Origin: Novosphingobium sp. 32-60-15
GTDB taxonomy: Bacteria > Pseudomonadota > Alphaproteobacteria > Sphingomonadales > Sphingomonadaceae
Direction of reading: 5' to 3'
Assembly: GCF_002280675.1 (NCBI RefSeq)
Contig: NZ_NCEN01000018.1
Span: 1-64,000 of the forward strand
Length of the DNA: 64,000 nt
Under the pieces are notes generated by a model, which ran no database searches, was not told the DNA's origin, and saw only the letters and a list, made by a program, of their open reading frames with translations. Of the stretch, positions 9,897 to 17,499 are shown piece after piece (within the stretch, counting starts at the first letter, position 1; each line of letters starts with the position of its first letter). Both the position numbers and the translations under genes were made by a program.

Positions 9897-10628
9897 ATGA
9901 CGACGCAACCAAGCCTGTGGAGCAACCGCTGGGTACGCCTGCCGCTGGGTTTTGCCGCAACGTCTCTTGCGTCGCTGCTGGCGTTTTATGCAGGCCACGA
10001 TATTGCCGAAATGGCGTTTGGCAAAAGCACCGCAGAAGCATCTGCGGTTACGGCTGATGCGCCGTTTGAAATTGTCGCTGCGCCAAATCCCGCCAACCCT
10101 GCACAGGCTGCAACGCCCACAGCCGCAGCGGTTGCTCCGCCTGCTGACAGCCCGTTTGTCGTCAAATCCATCCTGCCGATCAACGAGCCGATCAAGTTCG
10201 GCAAGTTCTATTGGGATGAAACCCGCGCGCCTGCCACCGGCCCGCTGGTGGTGACGGTCGATCTTACCGCCCGTGTGATCAGCGTATTCCGCGATGGCCA
10301 CGAAATCGGCGCAGCAGCCATCCTCAAAGGCTATGGTGACAAGCCGACGCCTACTGGCGTGTTCCCGATCACGGAAAAAGACGCCGATCACATCTCGAAC
10401 ATCTATGATGCGCCCATGCCGCACATGATGCGGCTGACCAACGATGGCGTGGCGATTCACGGCAGCAAAGTGCAACTGGGCTATGCCACCAACGGCTGCG
10501 TCGGCGTGCCCGATGATTTCGCCGCCAAACTTTTCAAGGTCGCCTCTCTGGGCGACAAAGTGATCATCACTGACGGCAAGAAAATGTCGGTCGGCGATCC
10601 GATCCTCGCCGGTGAACACGCGCTTTAA
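9897..10628 (+). CDS. L,D-transpeptidase (YkuD domain)
   Basis: This 243-residue protein has one N-terminal membrane segment or signal anchor (about residues 12-32), a Pro/Ala-rich linker, and a YkuD domain from about residue 115. The catalytic motif is clear: IHGSKVQLGYATNGCVGVPD carries the His and the nucleophilic Cys. Such enzymes make 3-3 peptidoglycan crosslinks or attach proteins to the wall. The terminal Arg common in this motif (CxR) is replaced by Val-Pro. The ATG at 9897 follows AAAGGAG by about 12 bases. An upstream terminator isolates the gene. Confidence 0.85.
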   Translation: MTTQPSLWSNRWVRLPLGFAATSLASLLAFYAGHDIAEMAFGKSTAEASAVTADAPFEIVAAPNPANPAQAATPTAAAVAPPADSPFVVKSILPINEPIKFGKFYWDETRAPATGPLVVTVDLTARVISVFRDGHEIGAAAILKGYGDKPTPTGVFPITEKDADHISNIYDAPMPHMMRLTNDGVAIHGSKVQLGYATNGCVGVPDDFAAKLFKVASLGDKVIITDGKKMSVGDPILAGEHAL

Positions 10629-10667
10629 GGCGTAATGCGCTCGGTCTCGGCAACGGCGCAAACCATT

Positions 10668-10697
10668 CGTCATTGCGAGCGCAGCGAAGCAATGACG
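10668..10697. repeat. REP-like palindrome between converging genes
   Basis: CGTCATTGC (10668-10676) and GCAATGACG (10689-10697) form a perfect 9-bp inverted repeat around a 12-nt core. This matches a dispersed palindrome that I recall from many sphingomonad genomes. It lies between the converging L,D-transpeptidase and fliA genes and may end both transcripts. Confidence 0.7.
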
Positions 10698-10711
10698 ATA
10701 CATGTGGGGTT

Positions 10712-11446
10712 CTAAAGAACCTCGTACCCTTCGCCTAACGCCTCTTTCAGCTTGTCCAGCGCTTGCGCCTTCAACTGGTGTACGCGCGGGATGCTGACGG
10801 TGAGGACTTCGGCGATTTCGGCAAGGTTCAATTCCTCGACGAAATAGAGCTGGATGATCATCTGCAAGCGTTCGGGCAGATCGCCGATGGCCGAGGCCAC
10901 GGCACCGCGCATTTCCTGATCGGCCAGCATTTCAAAGCTATCGGGGCGGTCATCGGCAAAGGCTGAATTGCTGTCGGTATAGGCATCGTCGATATGCTCG
11001 AACCGCAAGGGTTCATCCGCCGCGCGCTGATCGGCCAGCTGGTTTTCAGTCATTCCCATTGATGCCGCCAGTTCGGCCTCGCTTGGCGGATGGCCAAGTT
11101 CGGTGGACAGTGCAGCTGTCTTTTCGCGCAAGGCCCGCCTGCGTTCGGTGGCAGAGCGCGACAGCGGGGTTGATCGGCGCACCAGATCAACCATGGCCCC
11201 GCGCACACGCAGTTTGGCATAAGCGGCAAAGCCGTCCTCGGTGGGGCCGGAATGCTTTTGCGAACATTCGGTCAGAGCAACCAGCCCTGCCTGAATCAGG
11301 TCTTCCAGCTCTATCCCGGCGCGGCCAGAGCCGTGGACGTGCCATGCCAGCCGTTTGACCATCGGCAGGAACCGCCTGATGCGATCAGACACTTCATCCT
11401 TTTTATAGGCCTGTGCGGCGGCAAATCCGCGTGGATCGTGTTTCAT
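10712..11446 (-). CDS. fliA: flagellar RNA polymerase sigma-28 factor FliA
   Basis: This 244-residue sigma-70 family protein directs late flagellar transcription. Region 2 is seen in LEDLIQAGLVALTECS and FAAYAKLRVRGAMVDLVR. Region 4 is the C-terminal helix-turn-helix LNLAEIAEVLTVSIPRVHQL. Its start overlaps the flhA stop (ATGA). Its antagonist FlgM is encoded in the same run. Two promoters matching its likely target lie before flgM and fliC. Confidence 0.93.
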   Translation of the reverse strand: MKHDPRGFAAAQAYKKDEVSDRIRRFLPMVKRLAWHVHGSGRAGIELEDLIQAGLVALTECSQKHSGPTEDGFAAYAKLRVRGAMVDLVRRSTPLSRSATERRRALREKTAALSTELGHPPSEAELAASMGMTENQLADQRAADEPLRFEHIDDAYTDSNSAFADDRPDSFEMLADQEMRGAVASAIGDLPERLQMIIQLYFVEELNLAEIAEVLTVSIPRVHQLKAQALDKLKEALGEGYEVL

Positions 11447-13548
11447 GCGGCAATTCCCTCAGGGATCGGCATCGCTGCGCTCTCTTGTTGGGGCGCTTCG
11501 CCGCCGATGACCGAGATGACCTCGATCGGCTGCGAAGGCGGAAGTTCGGATATGGACAGGACAAGGCATTGCGGCGCGCGCAGGCGCAGCAGCGCGGCCA
11601 GCGGACGGCGCGCGCGCGGCTGGACGATCAGCGCAATCGGCGCGGCGCCAGGGCCACGGTCGGAAATGATGGCAGAGATCCGCTCGCCAATACCGCGCGC
11701 CAGATCGGGTTCGATCACCGGCTGGCCCGTGGCAGGATCGTGCATGCCCGATACGATCATCTGTTCAAGGCCCGCTTCAAGCGTGACCACCGGCAGTCGT
11801 TCATCGGGCGCGCAAATCCGTCCGATCACCATTTCGCCCAGTGATGCGCGCAGCAGGTCAACCAGCCGGTCGTGGTCTGTTGTTTGCTGCAACGCCTGGC
11901 TGAGCGCCGACAGGATCGGGATCGGGTGGCCGATGGACAGCCCATCTTCGAGCAGCGCGTGGAACAGGCGGGTAAGCGCGCCAAGCGACATCGGCGCGGG
12001 ATGGATCGTCTCGACCAGCCCTGCCGCGCGCTCCTTGACGCCTTCAAGGATCGCCTTGACCTCATCAGGCCCAAGCAGTGCCGATGGCCGGTCACCCAGC
12101 ACCTGATTGAGATGCGTGGCGATGACCGTGCTGGCATCAACCGTCAGGAAGCCTTCGGCAATTGCCAGATCGCGCTGTGCCGGATCGATCCAGATGGCAG
12201 GACAGCCAAAGCTGGGATCGCGGGTCTTTTCACCGCGCAACCCGTGATCGGCATTGGCCTCGCCCGCATCGATCGCCAGCACTTTTTCGGGACGCATTTC
12301 GGCCACGCCAATCGGCACACCGCCCAGCAGAATGCGGTAAGCATTGGGGCCAAGCTCCAGGGAATCCCGCACACGAAACTGCGGCACGATAAAGCCGAAG
12401 GTCTGGCTGAGCTGCTTGCGAACGCCCGTAATCCGCGCGACCAGAGGCGACCCGCGCCGTTCATCAACCAGATGGATCAGGCCATAGCCCATCTCGATGG
12501 TGACAAGGGTATGATCGCTGACCTCGTCCAGCGTGATCCGGCCCGGATCGATAACCGGCGGTTCTGGAATCACCACCGGCACAGGCCGGTCAGCGCGCTT
12601 TTTCAGCGTCCACCACAGCCAGCCGGAGATTCCGGCAGCGGGCAGGAAAATGGTTTGCGGCATGGCGGGGATCAGCCCGACCGCCGTCATGACGACCGTG
12701 ACCGGCAACCAGATGGCAGGATTGGCGAATTGTCCGCCAATCTGCCCGGCCAGATCGCGGCTATCGGAAACACGGGTGACGATCACGGCAGCGGCAATTG
12801 ACAGCAACAGCGACGGAACTTGCGCCACCAGCGCATCGCCCACCGCCAGCGTGATATAGAATTGCGCGGCTTCAGCAGCACTGAGGCCGTGGGTGATCAT
12901 GCCAAGGCAGAAGCCGGCGATGATGTTCACGCCAAGGATCAGCAGCGCGGCAATCGCATCGCCTTTGACGAACTTGGACGAACCATCCATCGAACCGTAG
13001 AAATCGGCCTCGGTCGCCACTTCGCGGCGGCGTGCCTTGGCCTCGTCTGCGGTCATGATCCCGGCGGCAAGATCGGCGTCGATGGCCATCTGCTTGCCGG
13101 GCAAGGCATCAAGGGTGAAGCGGGCGGACACTTCCGAAACACGGCCCGCACCCTTGGTGACCACGATCATGTTGATGATCATCAGGATCATGAACACGAA
13201 CAGGCCGACGGCAAAATTGCCGCCAATCAGAAACTCGCCGAACGCCTCGATCACATGGCCTGCCGCCGCGCCCCCTTCGTGGCCGTTGACCAGCACGATG
13301 CGCGTGGACGCGACGTTGAGCGCGAGGCGCAACAACGTAGCGAACAGCAGAACAGACGGGAACGAGGAGAAATCGAGCGGCTTTTCGGCATTCATCGCCG
13401 CCATCAGAATGGCCACCGAAAGCGCGATGTTCAGCACGAAAAACACATCGAGCATGAACGCCGGGATCGGCACGACCATCAGGACGATGAGGGTCAGGAC
13501 ACCGGACGGCAAAGCAAATGCGGCAGGAGAACCAAAGCGTTTGAACAT
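11443..13548 (-). CDS. flhA: flagellar export gate protein FlhA
   Basis: This 701-residue inner-membrane protein forms the nonameric ring of the flagellar type III export gate. The first half has about eight membrane helices with conserved LNIALSVAILM, FPSVLLFATLLRLALNVAST and the cytoplasmic segment SARFTLDALPGKQMAIDADL. The second half is the cytoplasmic domain that binds chaperone-substrate complexes. The length is standard. It lies between the transglycosylase gene (3 bp upstream) and fliA. Confidence 0.96.
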   Translation of the reverse strand: MFKRFGSPAAFALPSGVLTLIVLMVVPIPAFMLDVFFVLNIALSVAILMAAMNAEKPLDFSSFPSVLLFATLLRLALNVASTRIVLVNGHEGGAAAGHVIEAFGEFLIGGNFAVGLFVFMILMIINMIVVTKGAGRVSEVSARFTLDALPGKQMAIDADLAAGIMTADEAKARRREVATEADFYGSMDGSSKFVKGDAIAALLILGVNIIAGFCLGMITHGLSAAEAAQFYITLAVGDALVAQVPSLLLSIAAAVIVTRVSDSRDLAGQIGGQFANPAIWLPVTVVMTAVGLIPAMPQTIFLPAAGISGWLWWTLKKRADRPVPVVIPEPPVIDPGRITLDEVSDHTLVTIEMGYGLIHLVDERRGSPLVARITGVRKQLSQTFGFIVPQFRVRDSLELGPNAYRILLGGVPIGVAEMRPEKVLAIDAGEANADHGLRGEKTRDPSFGCPAIWIDPAQRDLAIAEGFLTVDASTVIATHLNQVLGDRPSALLGPDEVKAILEGVKERAAGLVETIHPAPMSLGALTRLFHALLEDGLSIGHPIPILSALSQALQQTTDHDRLVDLLRASLGEMVIGRICAPDERLPVVTLEAGLEQMIVSGMHDPATGQPVIEPDLARGIGERISAIISDRGPGAAPIALIVQPRARRPLAALLRLRAPQCLVLSISELPPSQPIEVISVIGGEAPQQESAAMPIPEGIAA

Positions 13549-13551
13549 CGT

Positions 13552-14442
13552 TTAGAGGCCCAGTGCCGAAAGGCGGCCATAGGCCTGACGGACATGGGCC
13601 GGAGCCGATCCGCCATCGTTCAACGAAAAGGTTTGCCGCAATGTATCGGCCATCGAAGCGGCAGGAGGAGGCAGCGGATTGCCGGAACTTGCCGCCGCGC
13701 CCTGGAATTCGCGCGCCAGCGGTCCGCCAGTGAACTGTGCCTGCGCTGTAGCGGGCGTTATGCCCATCGATGCCGCCCATTGCAGCGCCTCATCCGCGCT
13801 ATCGCCGGATGATGCGCCCGCCATGCGCGTGCGGATCACGTTCATCACTTCGCTGACGGAACGGGCAACCCCGCCTGCGCCATAGAATGTCGAACGGTTG
13901 GCAGCAGCAGCAGCTGGCAGAATATCGGCGGCGCGTTGTGCAGGATTGCTGTTCAGCGCGTTCAGAAATTTGGATGCGCCCTCTGCACCAAAAAAGTGTG
14001 CGAGATACAGTTCGGCATGGTCGGGCTTGCGGCCCAGCGTTCCTTGCAGATAAGCGCTGTTATCGTTGGCCAGTTCGCCCGCCATCAGCGAGGCGACTTG
14101 CGGATCAAACCGCATGGCCAGCAATTGCGCACGGGCCGCAGGATCGCTGACCGATCCGCCCTGGATCAGTTCGCTTGCCCAGCCAAGGCCATGATTGGCG
14201 CCGTGCTTGTCCAGCGTGCGCAGCCAGGTATCGCCGGTGAACTGGTAAAGTCCGCTGGCGCTGGATGTGCGCGCGCGGGCGGTGGGATCAAGGCTTGATT
14301 CAAGCTTGGCTTGCGCCATCAGAAAGCCGAAGTCGACGCCGGTTGCCTGTGCCGCCCCGGCGATGGCCGAACGCACGTTTGCCCCGGAACCACTCGTGGT
14401 GGCCGGGGCAGCTGGCAATTTCGTCAGATCGTATGAACTCAC
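13552..14442 (-). CDS. flagellum-linked lytic transglycosylase (SLT domain)
   Basis: This 296-residue protein carries an SLT-type fold in its first 110 residues. The catalytic Glu lies in LMAQAKLESSLDP, followed by SSASGLYQFTGDTWL. No secretion signal is evident, so export through the flagellar system is possible. The FlgJ encoded at 22549 has only the rod-binding part, so this enzyme probably opens peptidoglycan for the rod, as SltF does in Rhodobacter. The C-terminal third is low complexity and may bind FlgJ. Confidence 0.8.
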   Translation of the reverse strand: MSSYDLTKLPAAPATTSGSGANVRSAIAGAAQATGVDFGFLMAQAKLESSLDPTARARTSSASGLYQFTGDTWLRTLDKHGANHGLGWASELIQGGSVSDPAARAQLLAMRFDPQVASLMAGELANDNSAYLQGTLGRKPDHAELYLAHFFGAEGASKFLNALNSNPAQRAADILPAAAAANRSTFYGAGGVARSVSEVMNVIRTRMAGASSGDSADEALQWAASMGITPATAQAQFTGGPLAREFQGAAASSGNPLPPPAASMADTLRQTFSLNDGGSAPAHVRQAYGRLSALGL

Positions 14443-14511
14443 GCTTGGTCCCTTCCGGCCGCATCACAGCGGCATCACGGAAGGTGTTGAGCAAAAGCCG
14501 TGCCAAATGGC

Positions 14512-14886
14512 TCAGGCTGTGCGCAAACGGTGGACTTGCGCACCTGCACGATAGAGCGGCGTGTTGCCGGTCAGCGCATCAAGCCGCGCCGACACATTGG
14601 CTGCAATAAGGTTGCGGACCCGGCGGTTTGCCTCGTTCAGGCGGCGCGCGGAATCCAGCAAAGCGCGGCATTCCTCGTCCACCATGGCATCGCCTACATC
14701 GGCCAAAGTGCCGCAAAGCTCTGCCTTGTTCGAAGCACAGCCCATGATCAGATCAAGGTCCAGTCCGGCAAGCGCATGCCGTTCTTCCTGCAGCACGGCA
14801 AGCATCTGCCGAAGCGTATCGCGCAGCGGTGACGTGACTTCTGCGGTGGTGCCGGCGACAGGACGGGCTGTGGTGTTCTTGGTCAT
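14512..14886 (-). CDS. flgN: FlgN-like export chaperone
   Basis: This 124-residue, mainly alpha-helical protein sits directly below flgM, with stop and start overlapping as TGATG. Chaperones of FlgK and FlgL in other bacteria are of this size and lie beside flgM. The leucine-rich N-terminal helices and the segment ARRLNEANRRVRNLIAANV fit the family. Sequence identity in this family is low, so position weighs heavily in the call. Confidence 0.7.
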   Translation of the reverse strand: MTKNTTARPVAGTTAEVTSPLRDTLRQMLAVLQEERHALAGLDLDLIMGCASNKAELCGTLADVGDAMVDEECRALLDSARRLNEANRRVRNLIAANVSARLDALTGNTPLYRAGAQVHRLRTA

Positions 14887-15200
14887 CAGGAGGCGGTCCT
14901 CAGCAGCATTCCGGCAGCAATCATGGCATCGGCAATACGTGCCGGTACCAGCGGATAATTGCCCTTTTCGATGGCCTGACGGATGTCCTTCACCCGTTCG
15001 ACGTCGACAGGGGCCGCGCTTCCTGCATCAAGCGCTGAAGAGCGCTGGACGTTGGCAGCAGGTCCGGCATCAACAACCGATGGGGTTTGTGGCTCGACAG
15101 CGACGGTTGCGGCAGCTGCGGGAGCCGCCTTGGCGTTGGTGGCAGTTTTGACCTGCACCGGCCCAACCGGGCGCGGTGCACCGATTTCAATAGATGACAT
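14886..15200 (-). CDS. flgM: anti-sigma-28 factor FlgM
   Basis: This 104-residue protein has a disordered Ala/Pro-rich N-terminal half. Its C-terminal sigma-binding part is conserved: PVDVERVKDIRQAIEKGNYP followed by PARIADAMIAAGML. It holds FliA inactive until it is exported through the finished hook. The start at 15200 has AGGAGC upstream. A FliA-type promoter lies about 30 bp upstream, giving the usual feedback loop. Confidence 0.9.
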   Translation of the reverse strand: MSSIEIGAPRPVGPVQVKTATNAKAAPAAAATVAVEPQTPSVVDAGPAANVQRSSALDAGSAAPVDVERVKDIRQAIEKGNYPLVPARIADAMIAAGMLLRTAS

Positions 15201-15229
15201 GGCGACGCTCCTAGCGTTTCATGCATCCA

Positions 15230-15256
15230 AGAACGGCAGTCTAAAGGAAGCTTTAA
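15230..15256 (-). promoter_or_regulatory. sigma-28 type promoter of flgM
   Basis: On the minus strand, TTAAA (15256-15252) is followed after 14 nt by GCCGTTCT (15237-15230). This resembles the enterobacterial sigma-28 pattern TAAA-N15-GCCGATAA. Spacing and both blocks match the element before fliC. The predicted transcript would start about 20 bases before the flgM ATG. Confidence 0.65.
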
Positions 15257-15265
15257 GGGGAAATG

Positions 15266-15304
15266 CGGAAAATTTTTGCCGGTTTGCGAAAAAGTTCCGG
15301 CAAA
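15266..15304. promoter_or_regulatory. palindromic regulator sites upstream of flgM
   Basis: CGGAA-AATTTT-TGCCG (15266-15281) is one mismatch away from CGGCA-N6-TGCCG, a palindrome also found before fliC and flgB. Overlapping it, TTTGCCGG (15275-15282) and CCGGCAAA (15297-15304) form a perfect 8-bp inverted repeat. These resemble Caulobacter FlbD (ftr) sites as I remember them. The assignment to FlbD is an inference. Confidence 0.5.
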
Positions 15305-15308
15305 CCCG

Positions 15309-15836
15309 TCAATCCACCGGCACAACGACCAGTCCGGGGCGGGAAACTTGTGCGCGAATGGGCGTGGCTTTGGCGCTGGTGCGCACACGGATCCACGCGC
15401 CAACTGCGCCTGCTTCCATGGCCTCGCCCGATTGGGAGACCGAAAAACCCTGACCCGAAACGGCAATGGTAATCGCCTCGCCGCGCGCCACGGCAGGCGG
15501 CGCCATGGGGGCAGCGCCTTGCCGGGAATTGCCGGAAACGGCAACGAACAGCCGCCAGCCGCCCACATCGGGGCACTGCACCAGCACGTTGTCTTGACGG
15601 TTGCCGTACCATGAAAGCGCCAGCGGCGAATAACACGGAGCCAGACGCATCCGCCGGTCGACCGGCAGGTTTGCGCCACCCGGAACGCCGATGCCCGCGC
15701 CCGTAAATGCAGCAACTGCGGCGTCTATCGCCACAAGATCGTGAAAGCCTCGGGCCTGTGCTGACGCTGCGGGAGCCATGGCGATGGCAGCCAGCGCTGT
15801 GCCAACTGTGGCAAGAATTCGGGGTGCAATCTTCAT
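15309..15836 (-). CDS. flgA: P-ring assembly chaperone FlgA
   Basis: This 175-residue periplasmic protein helps FlgI form the P-ring. A Sec signal peptide ends around ASAQARG. The C-terminal SAF-like domain carries APPAVARGEAITIAVSGQGFSV and ends with a conserved run of basic and hydrophobic residues. It is short compared with the roughly 220-260 residues usual elsewhere. It follows the motB-like gene on the same strand. Confidence 0.85.
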   Translation of the reverse strand: MKIAPRILATVGTALAAIAMAPAASAQARGFHDLVAIDAAVAAFTGAGIGVPGGANLPVDRRMRLAPCYSPLALSWYGNRQDNVLVQCPDVGGWRLFVAVSGNSRQGAAPMAPPAVARGEAITIAVSGQGFSVSQSGEAMEAGAVGAWIRVRTSAKATPIRAQVSRPGLVVVPVD

Positions 15837-15880
15837 GGTGCATGTCCGGCAATAGCTTCAGAATGCAACCATCTTCGCAA

Positions 15881-16351
15881 TCATCGTGCCAAAGACACTG
15901 TGGCAAGGGCTGGAGCTGGCCCGGATACGGGAACCGCGAACCCTTCGCTGGCATAATTCAGCGATACGCTGGCACCCGCACGTTCACCGGGTTCAACCAG
16001 AATGCGCGCGGCGCTGGCCCTTGGGCCGCCTTCTGTCGCAAGCTCTATCGCCTGTGCCATTGCAACATCGCGCTTTTTATCGGCAAAGCGGACGATGATC
16101 TGAACTTCAAGCCGGGGATCAGCCGCAACCTGGGCCAGCCATTGCGCCAATGGCGGCGCGCCTTCACCGGCGCTCCACACGGCCACCGGTTCAGTGGTGA
16201 ATGCAGCGGCAATAGGTGCCGGAGGGGGGGCTGACGGTGGGGCTTTTGGCGCGCTATTGGCCTGGGCAAGCGCCGAGGCGGTCACCAGAAACAGTATCAG
16301 AGATAGATCGGCCAGCGCATATTGCCAGCCCGTGCCCGCACGCACGATCAT
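15881..16351 (-). CDS. MotB/ExbD-like membrane protein, partner of MotA-like gene
   Basis: This 156-residue protein has one membrane segment near the N-terminus, YALADLSLILFLVTASAL. Its Asp at about residue 15 sits where MotB and ExbD carry the proton-binding Asp. A Pro/Ala linker follows. The compact soluble domain (about residues 70-145) has the beta-alpha-beta look of an OmpA fold but no recognisable peptidoglycan-binding motif. The start overlaps the MotA-like stop as ATGA. It is likely the second subunit of a non-canonical stator-like channel. Confidence 0.6.
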   Translation of the reverse strand: MIVRAGTGWQYALADLSLILFLVTASALAQANSAPKAPPSAPPPAPIAAAFTTEPVAVWSAGEGAPPLAQWLAQVAADPRLEVQIIVRFADKKRDVAMAQAIELATEGGPRASAARILVEPGERAGASVSLNYASEGFAVPVSGPAPALATVSLAR

Positions 16352-17025
16352 ACGTACTGTCTTTCACGCGACACCACGTGTGGACGCAGCTGCTGGACGC
16401 GGTGCGGCATGACGGGTTCAAGCTGCGCGGTCAGCCAATCGATGACATCTTGCCGCGCGTGCTCTTCGGCCTGGGCATGGCGTTCCACCATGCGCGCAAG
16501 CGGGGCCAGCACAAGATTGGCCAGAAGCAGCCCGTAAAGCGTGGTCATCACGGCGGTGGATATTGCGGCGTTGAGCGCGCTGCCATCCAGCCCGCCGGTC
16601 GGCAATTGGCTGAGCGATACCAGCGTGCCGACCATGCCGAACACCGGCCCCAGTTCAGCAGCCTGCGCCAAGGTGCGCACCGCCGTATTGGCCGTGGCCA
16701 TGCGTTGCTTGCGAAAGGTGTGATGGCGGGCGATCAGCGGATCGAGCGAGCGTTCGCGGATCAGCGCGTCGGTGCCTTCGTCAAATTCGCGATCACCGGT
16801 CGTGCGCGGGTTTACCCGCAGGACGCCATCACGCACGATTGCAGTGACTTGCGGTGCAAGATCGGCTTTGGCTTGTTCTGCGGTAAAGCGCGGACGCCAC
16901 AATCCGCCCAGCGCCTGACCGGTCACCGCAAGTTCGTGCCAGCCCGAGCGCAAGACCGTGGCAAGCGCAGTGCCGCCCAGCACAATAGTGGCTGAGATGC
17001 CGTCAATCAGCAGCGGAAGTTGCAT
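16348..17025 (-). CDS. MotA/TolQ/ExbB-like proton channel protein
   Basis: This 225-residue protein begins at the equivalent of MotA's second membrane helix (IDGISATIVLGGTALATVL) and so lacks helix 1. The last two helices are well conserved: ELGPVFGMVGTLVSL, with the key Pro, and TAVMTTLYGLLLANLVLAPLA. That gives about three helices, as in ExbB and TolQ. It heads a minus-strand run with the motB-like gene, flgA and flgM. A full-length MotA is encoded at 25172, so this is a second, different channel. Confidence 0.7.
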   Translation of the reverse strand: MQLPLLIDGISATIVLGGTALATVLRSGWHELAVTGQALGGLWRPRFTAEQAKADLAPQVTAIVRDGVLRVNPRTTGDREFDEGTDALIRERSLDPLIARHHTFRKQRMATANTAVRTLAQAAELGPVFGMVGTLVSLSQLPTGGLDGSALNAAISTAVMTTLYGLLLANLVLAPLARMVERHAQAEEHARQDVIDWLTAQLEPVMPHRVQQLRPHVVSRERQYV

Positions 17026-17065
17026 GGACCGGTGGTCTCCTCAGGGCAAAGAACGGCAGGCGGCA

Positions 17066-17081
17066 GGCAAATTTCAGCCCG
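17066..17081 (-). promoter_or_regulatory. possible sigma-54 promoter for the motA-like/flgA run
   Basis: On the minus strand CGGGCTGAAATTTGCC has GG and GC at the exact sigma-54 spacing (-24 and -12). Only the core dinucleotides and the TTTGC block match the consensus. The predicted start near 17055 lies 30 bp before the MotA-like ATG. Confidence 0.35.
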
Positions 17082-17102
17082 TGCCTGCAATTTGCCGCCA
17101 TC

Positions 17103-17118
17103 CGGCAAGCATTTGCCG
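17103..17118. promoter_or_regulatory. palindromic regulator site in the flgB divergent region
   Basis: CGGCAAGCATTTGCCG is a CGGCA-N6-TGCCG palindrome, the same as at 30064-30079. It lies 43 bp before the -24 element of the flgB promoter, a sensible distance for a sigma-54 activator such as FlbD. Confidence 0.55.
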
Positions 17119-17160
17119 TTTGCCCCCCTCCTCAACGCCAAAGTCCCCGCATTTGCGCAA

Positions 17161-17177
17161 TTGGCACAGGGCTTGCT
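17161..17177 (+). promoter_or_regulatory. sigma-54 promoter of the flgB operon
   Basis: TTGGCAC-AGGGC-TTGCT matches the sigma-54 consensus TTGGCAC-N5-TTGCW completely, with the GG and GC dinucleotides correctly spaced. The predicted transcript starts about 50 bases before the flgB ATG at 17239. The sigma-54 activator gene flbD lies at 30189. Confidence 0.8.
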
Positions 17178-17238
17178 GAAACACCGGCAGCACTCCCTTT
17201 GCCGGTAATCCCTCTGGCAAAACCCAAGGTACGATACG

Positions 17239-17496
17239 ATGGCTGAGTCTTTATTCGGCATTCATGGCAAGGCACTGGAACTGCGCTCACAGCGCATGGG
17301 CCTGCTGACGTCCAATATCGCAAACGCGGCAACGCCGGGCTTCAAAGCCAAGGACATCGATTTTGCCACGGCGCTGAAGGCCCGCACCAATGGCGCCAGC
17401 AACGATCAGGCAATGACCACGGCCACGCGCTATCGCGTTCTCAATTTCCTCCGCGGACGGATCGAAACGATCACCCGCGCGATCAAGGGCGAATAA
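17239..17496 (+). CDS. flgB: short rod protein FlgB
   Basis: This protein is only 85 residues long; FlgB is usually about 130. The N-terminus is typical ([20 protein letters not shown], then [18 protein letters not shown]). The end [22 protein letters not shown] matches the normal C-terminal helix. The central region, including the DGNTVD block, is missing, so it looks like an in-frame deletion that keeps both helices of the coiled-coil D0 domain. It is the first gene of the flg operon and follows a strong sigma-54 promoter. Confidence 0.85.
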   Translation: MAESLFGIHGKALELRSQRMGLLTSNIANAATPGFKAKDIDFATALKARTNGASNDQAMTTATRYRVLNFLRGRIETITRAIKGE

Positions 17497-17499
17497 GCC

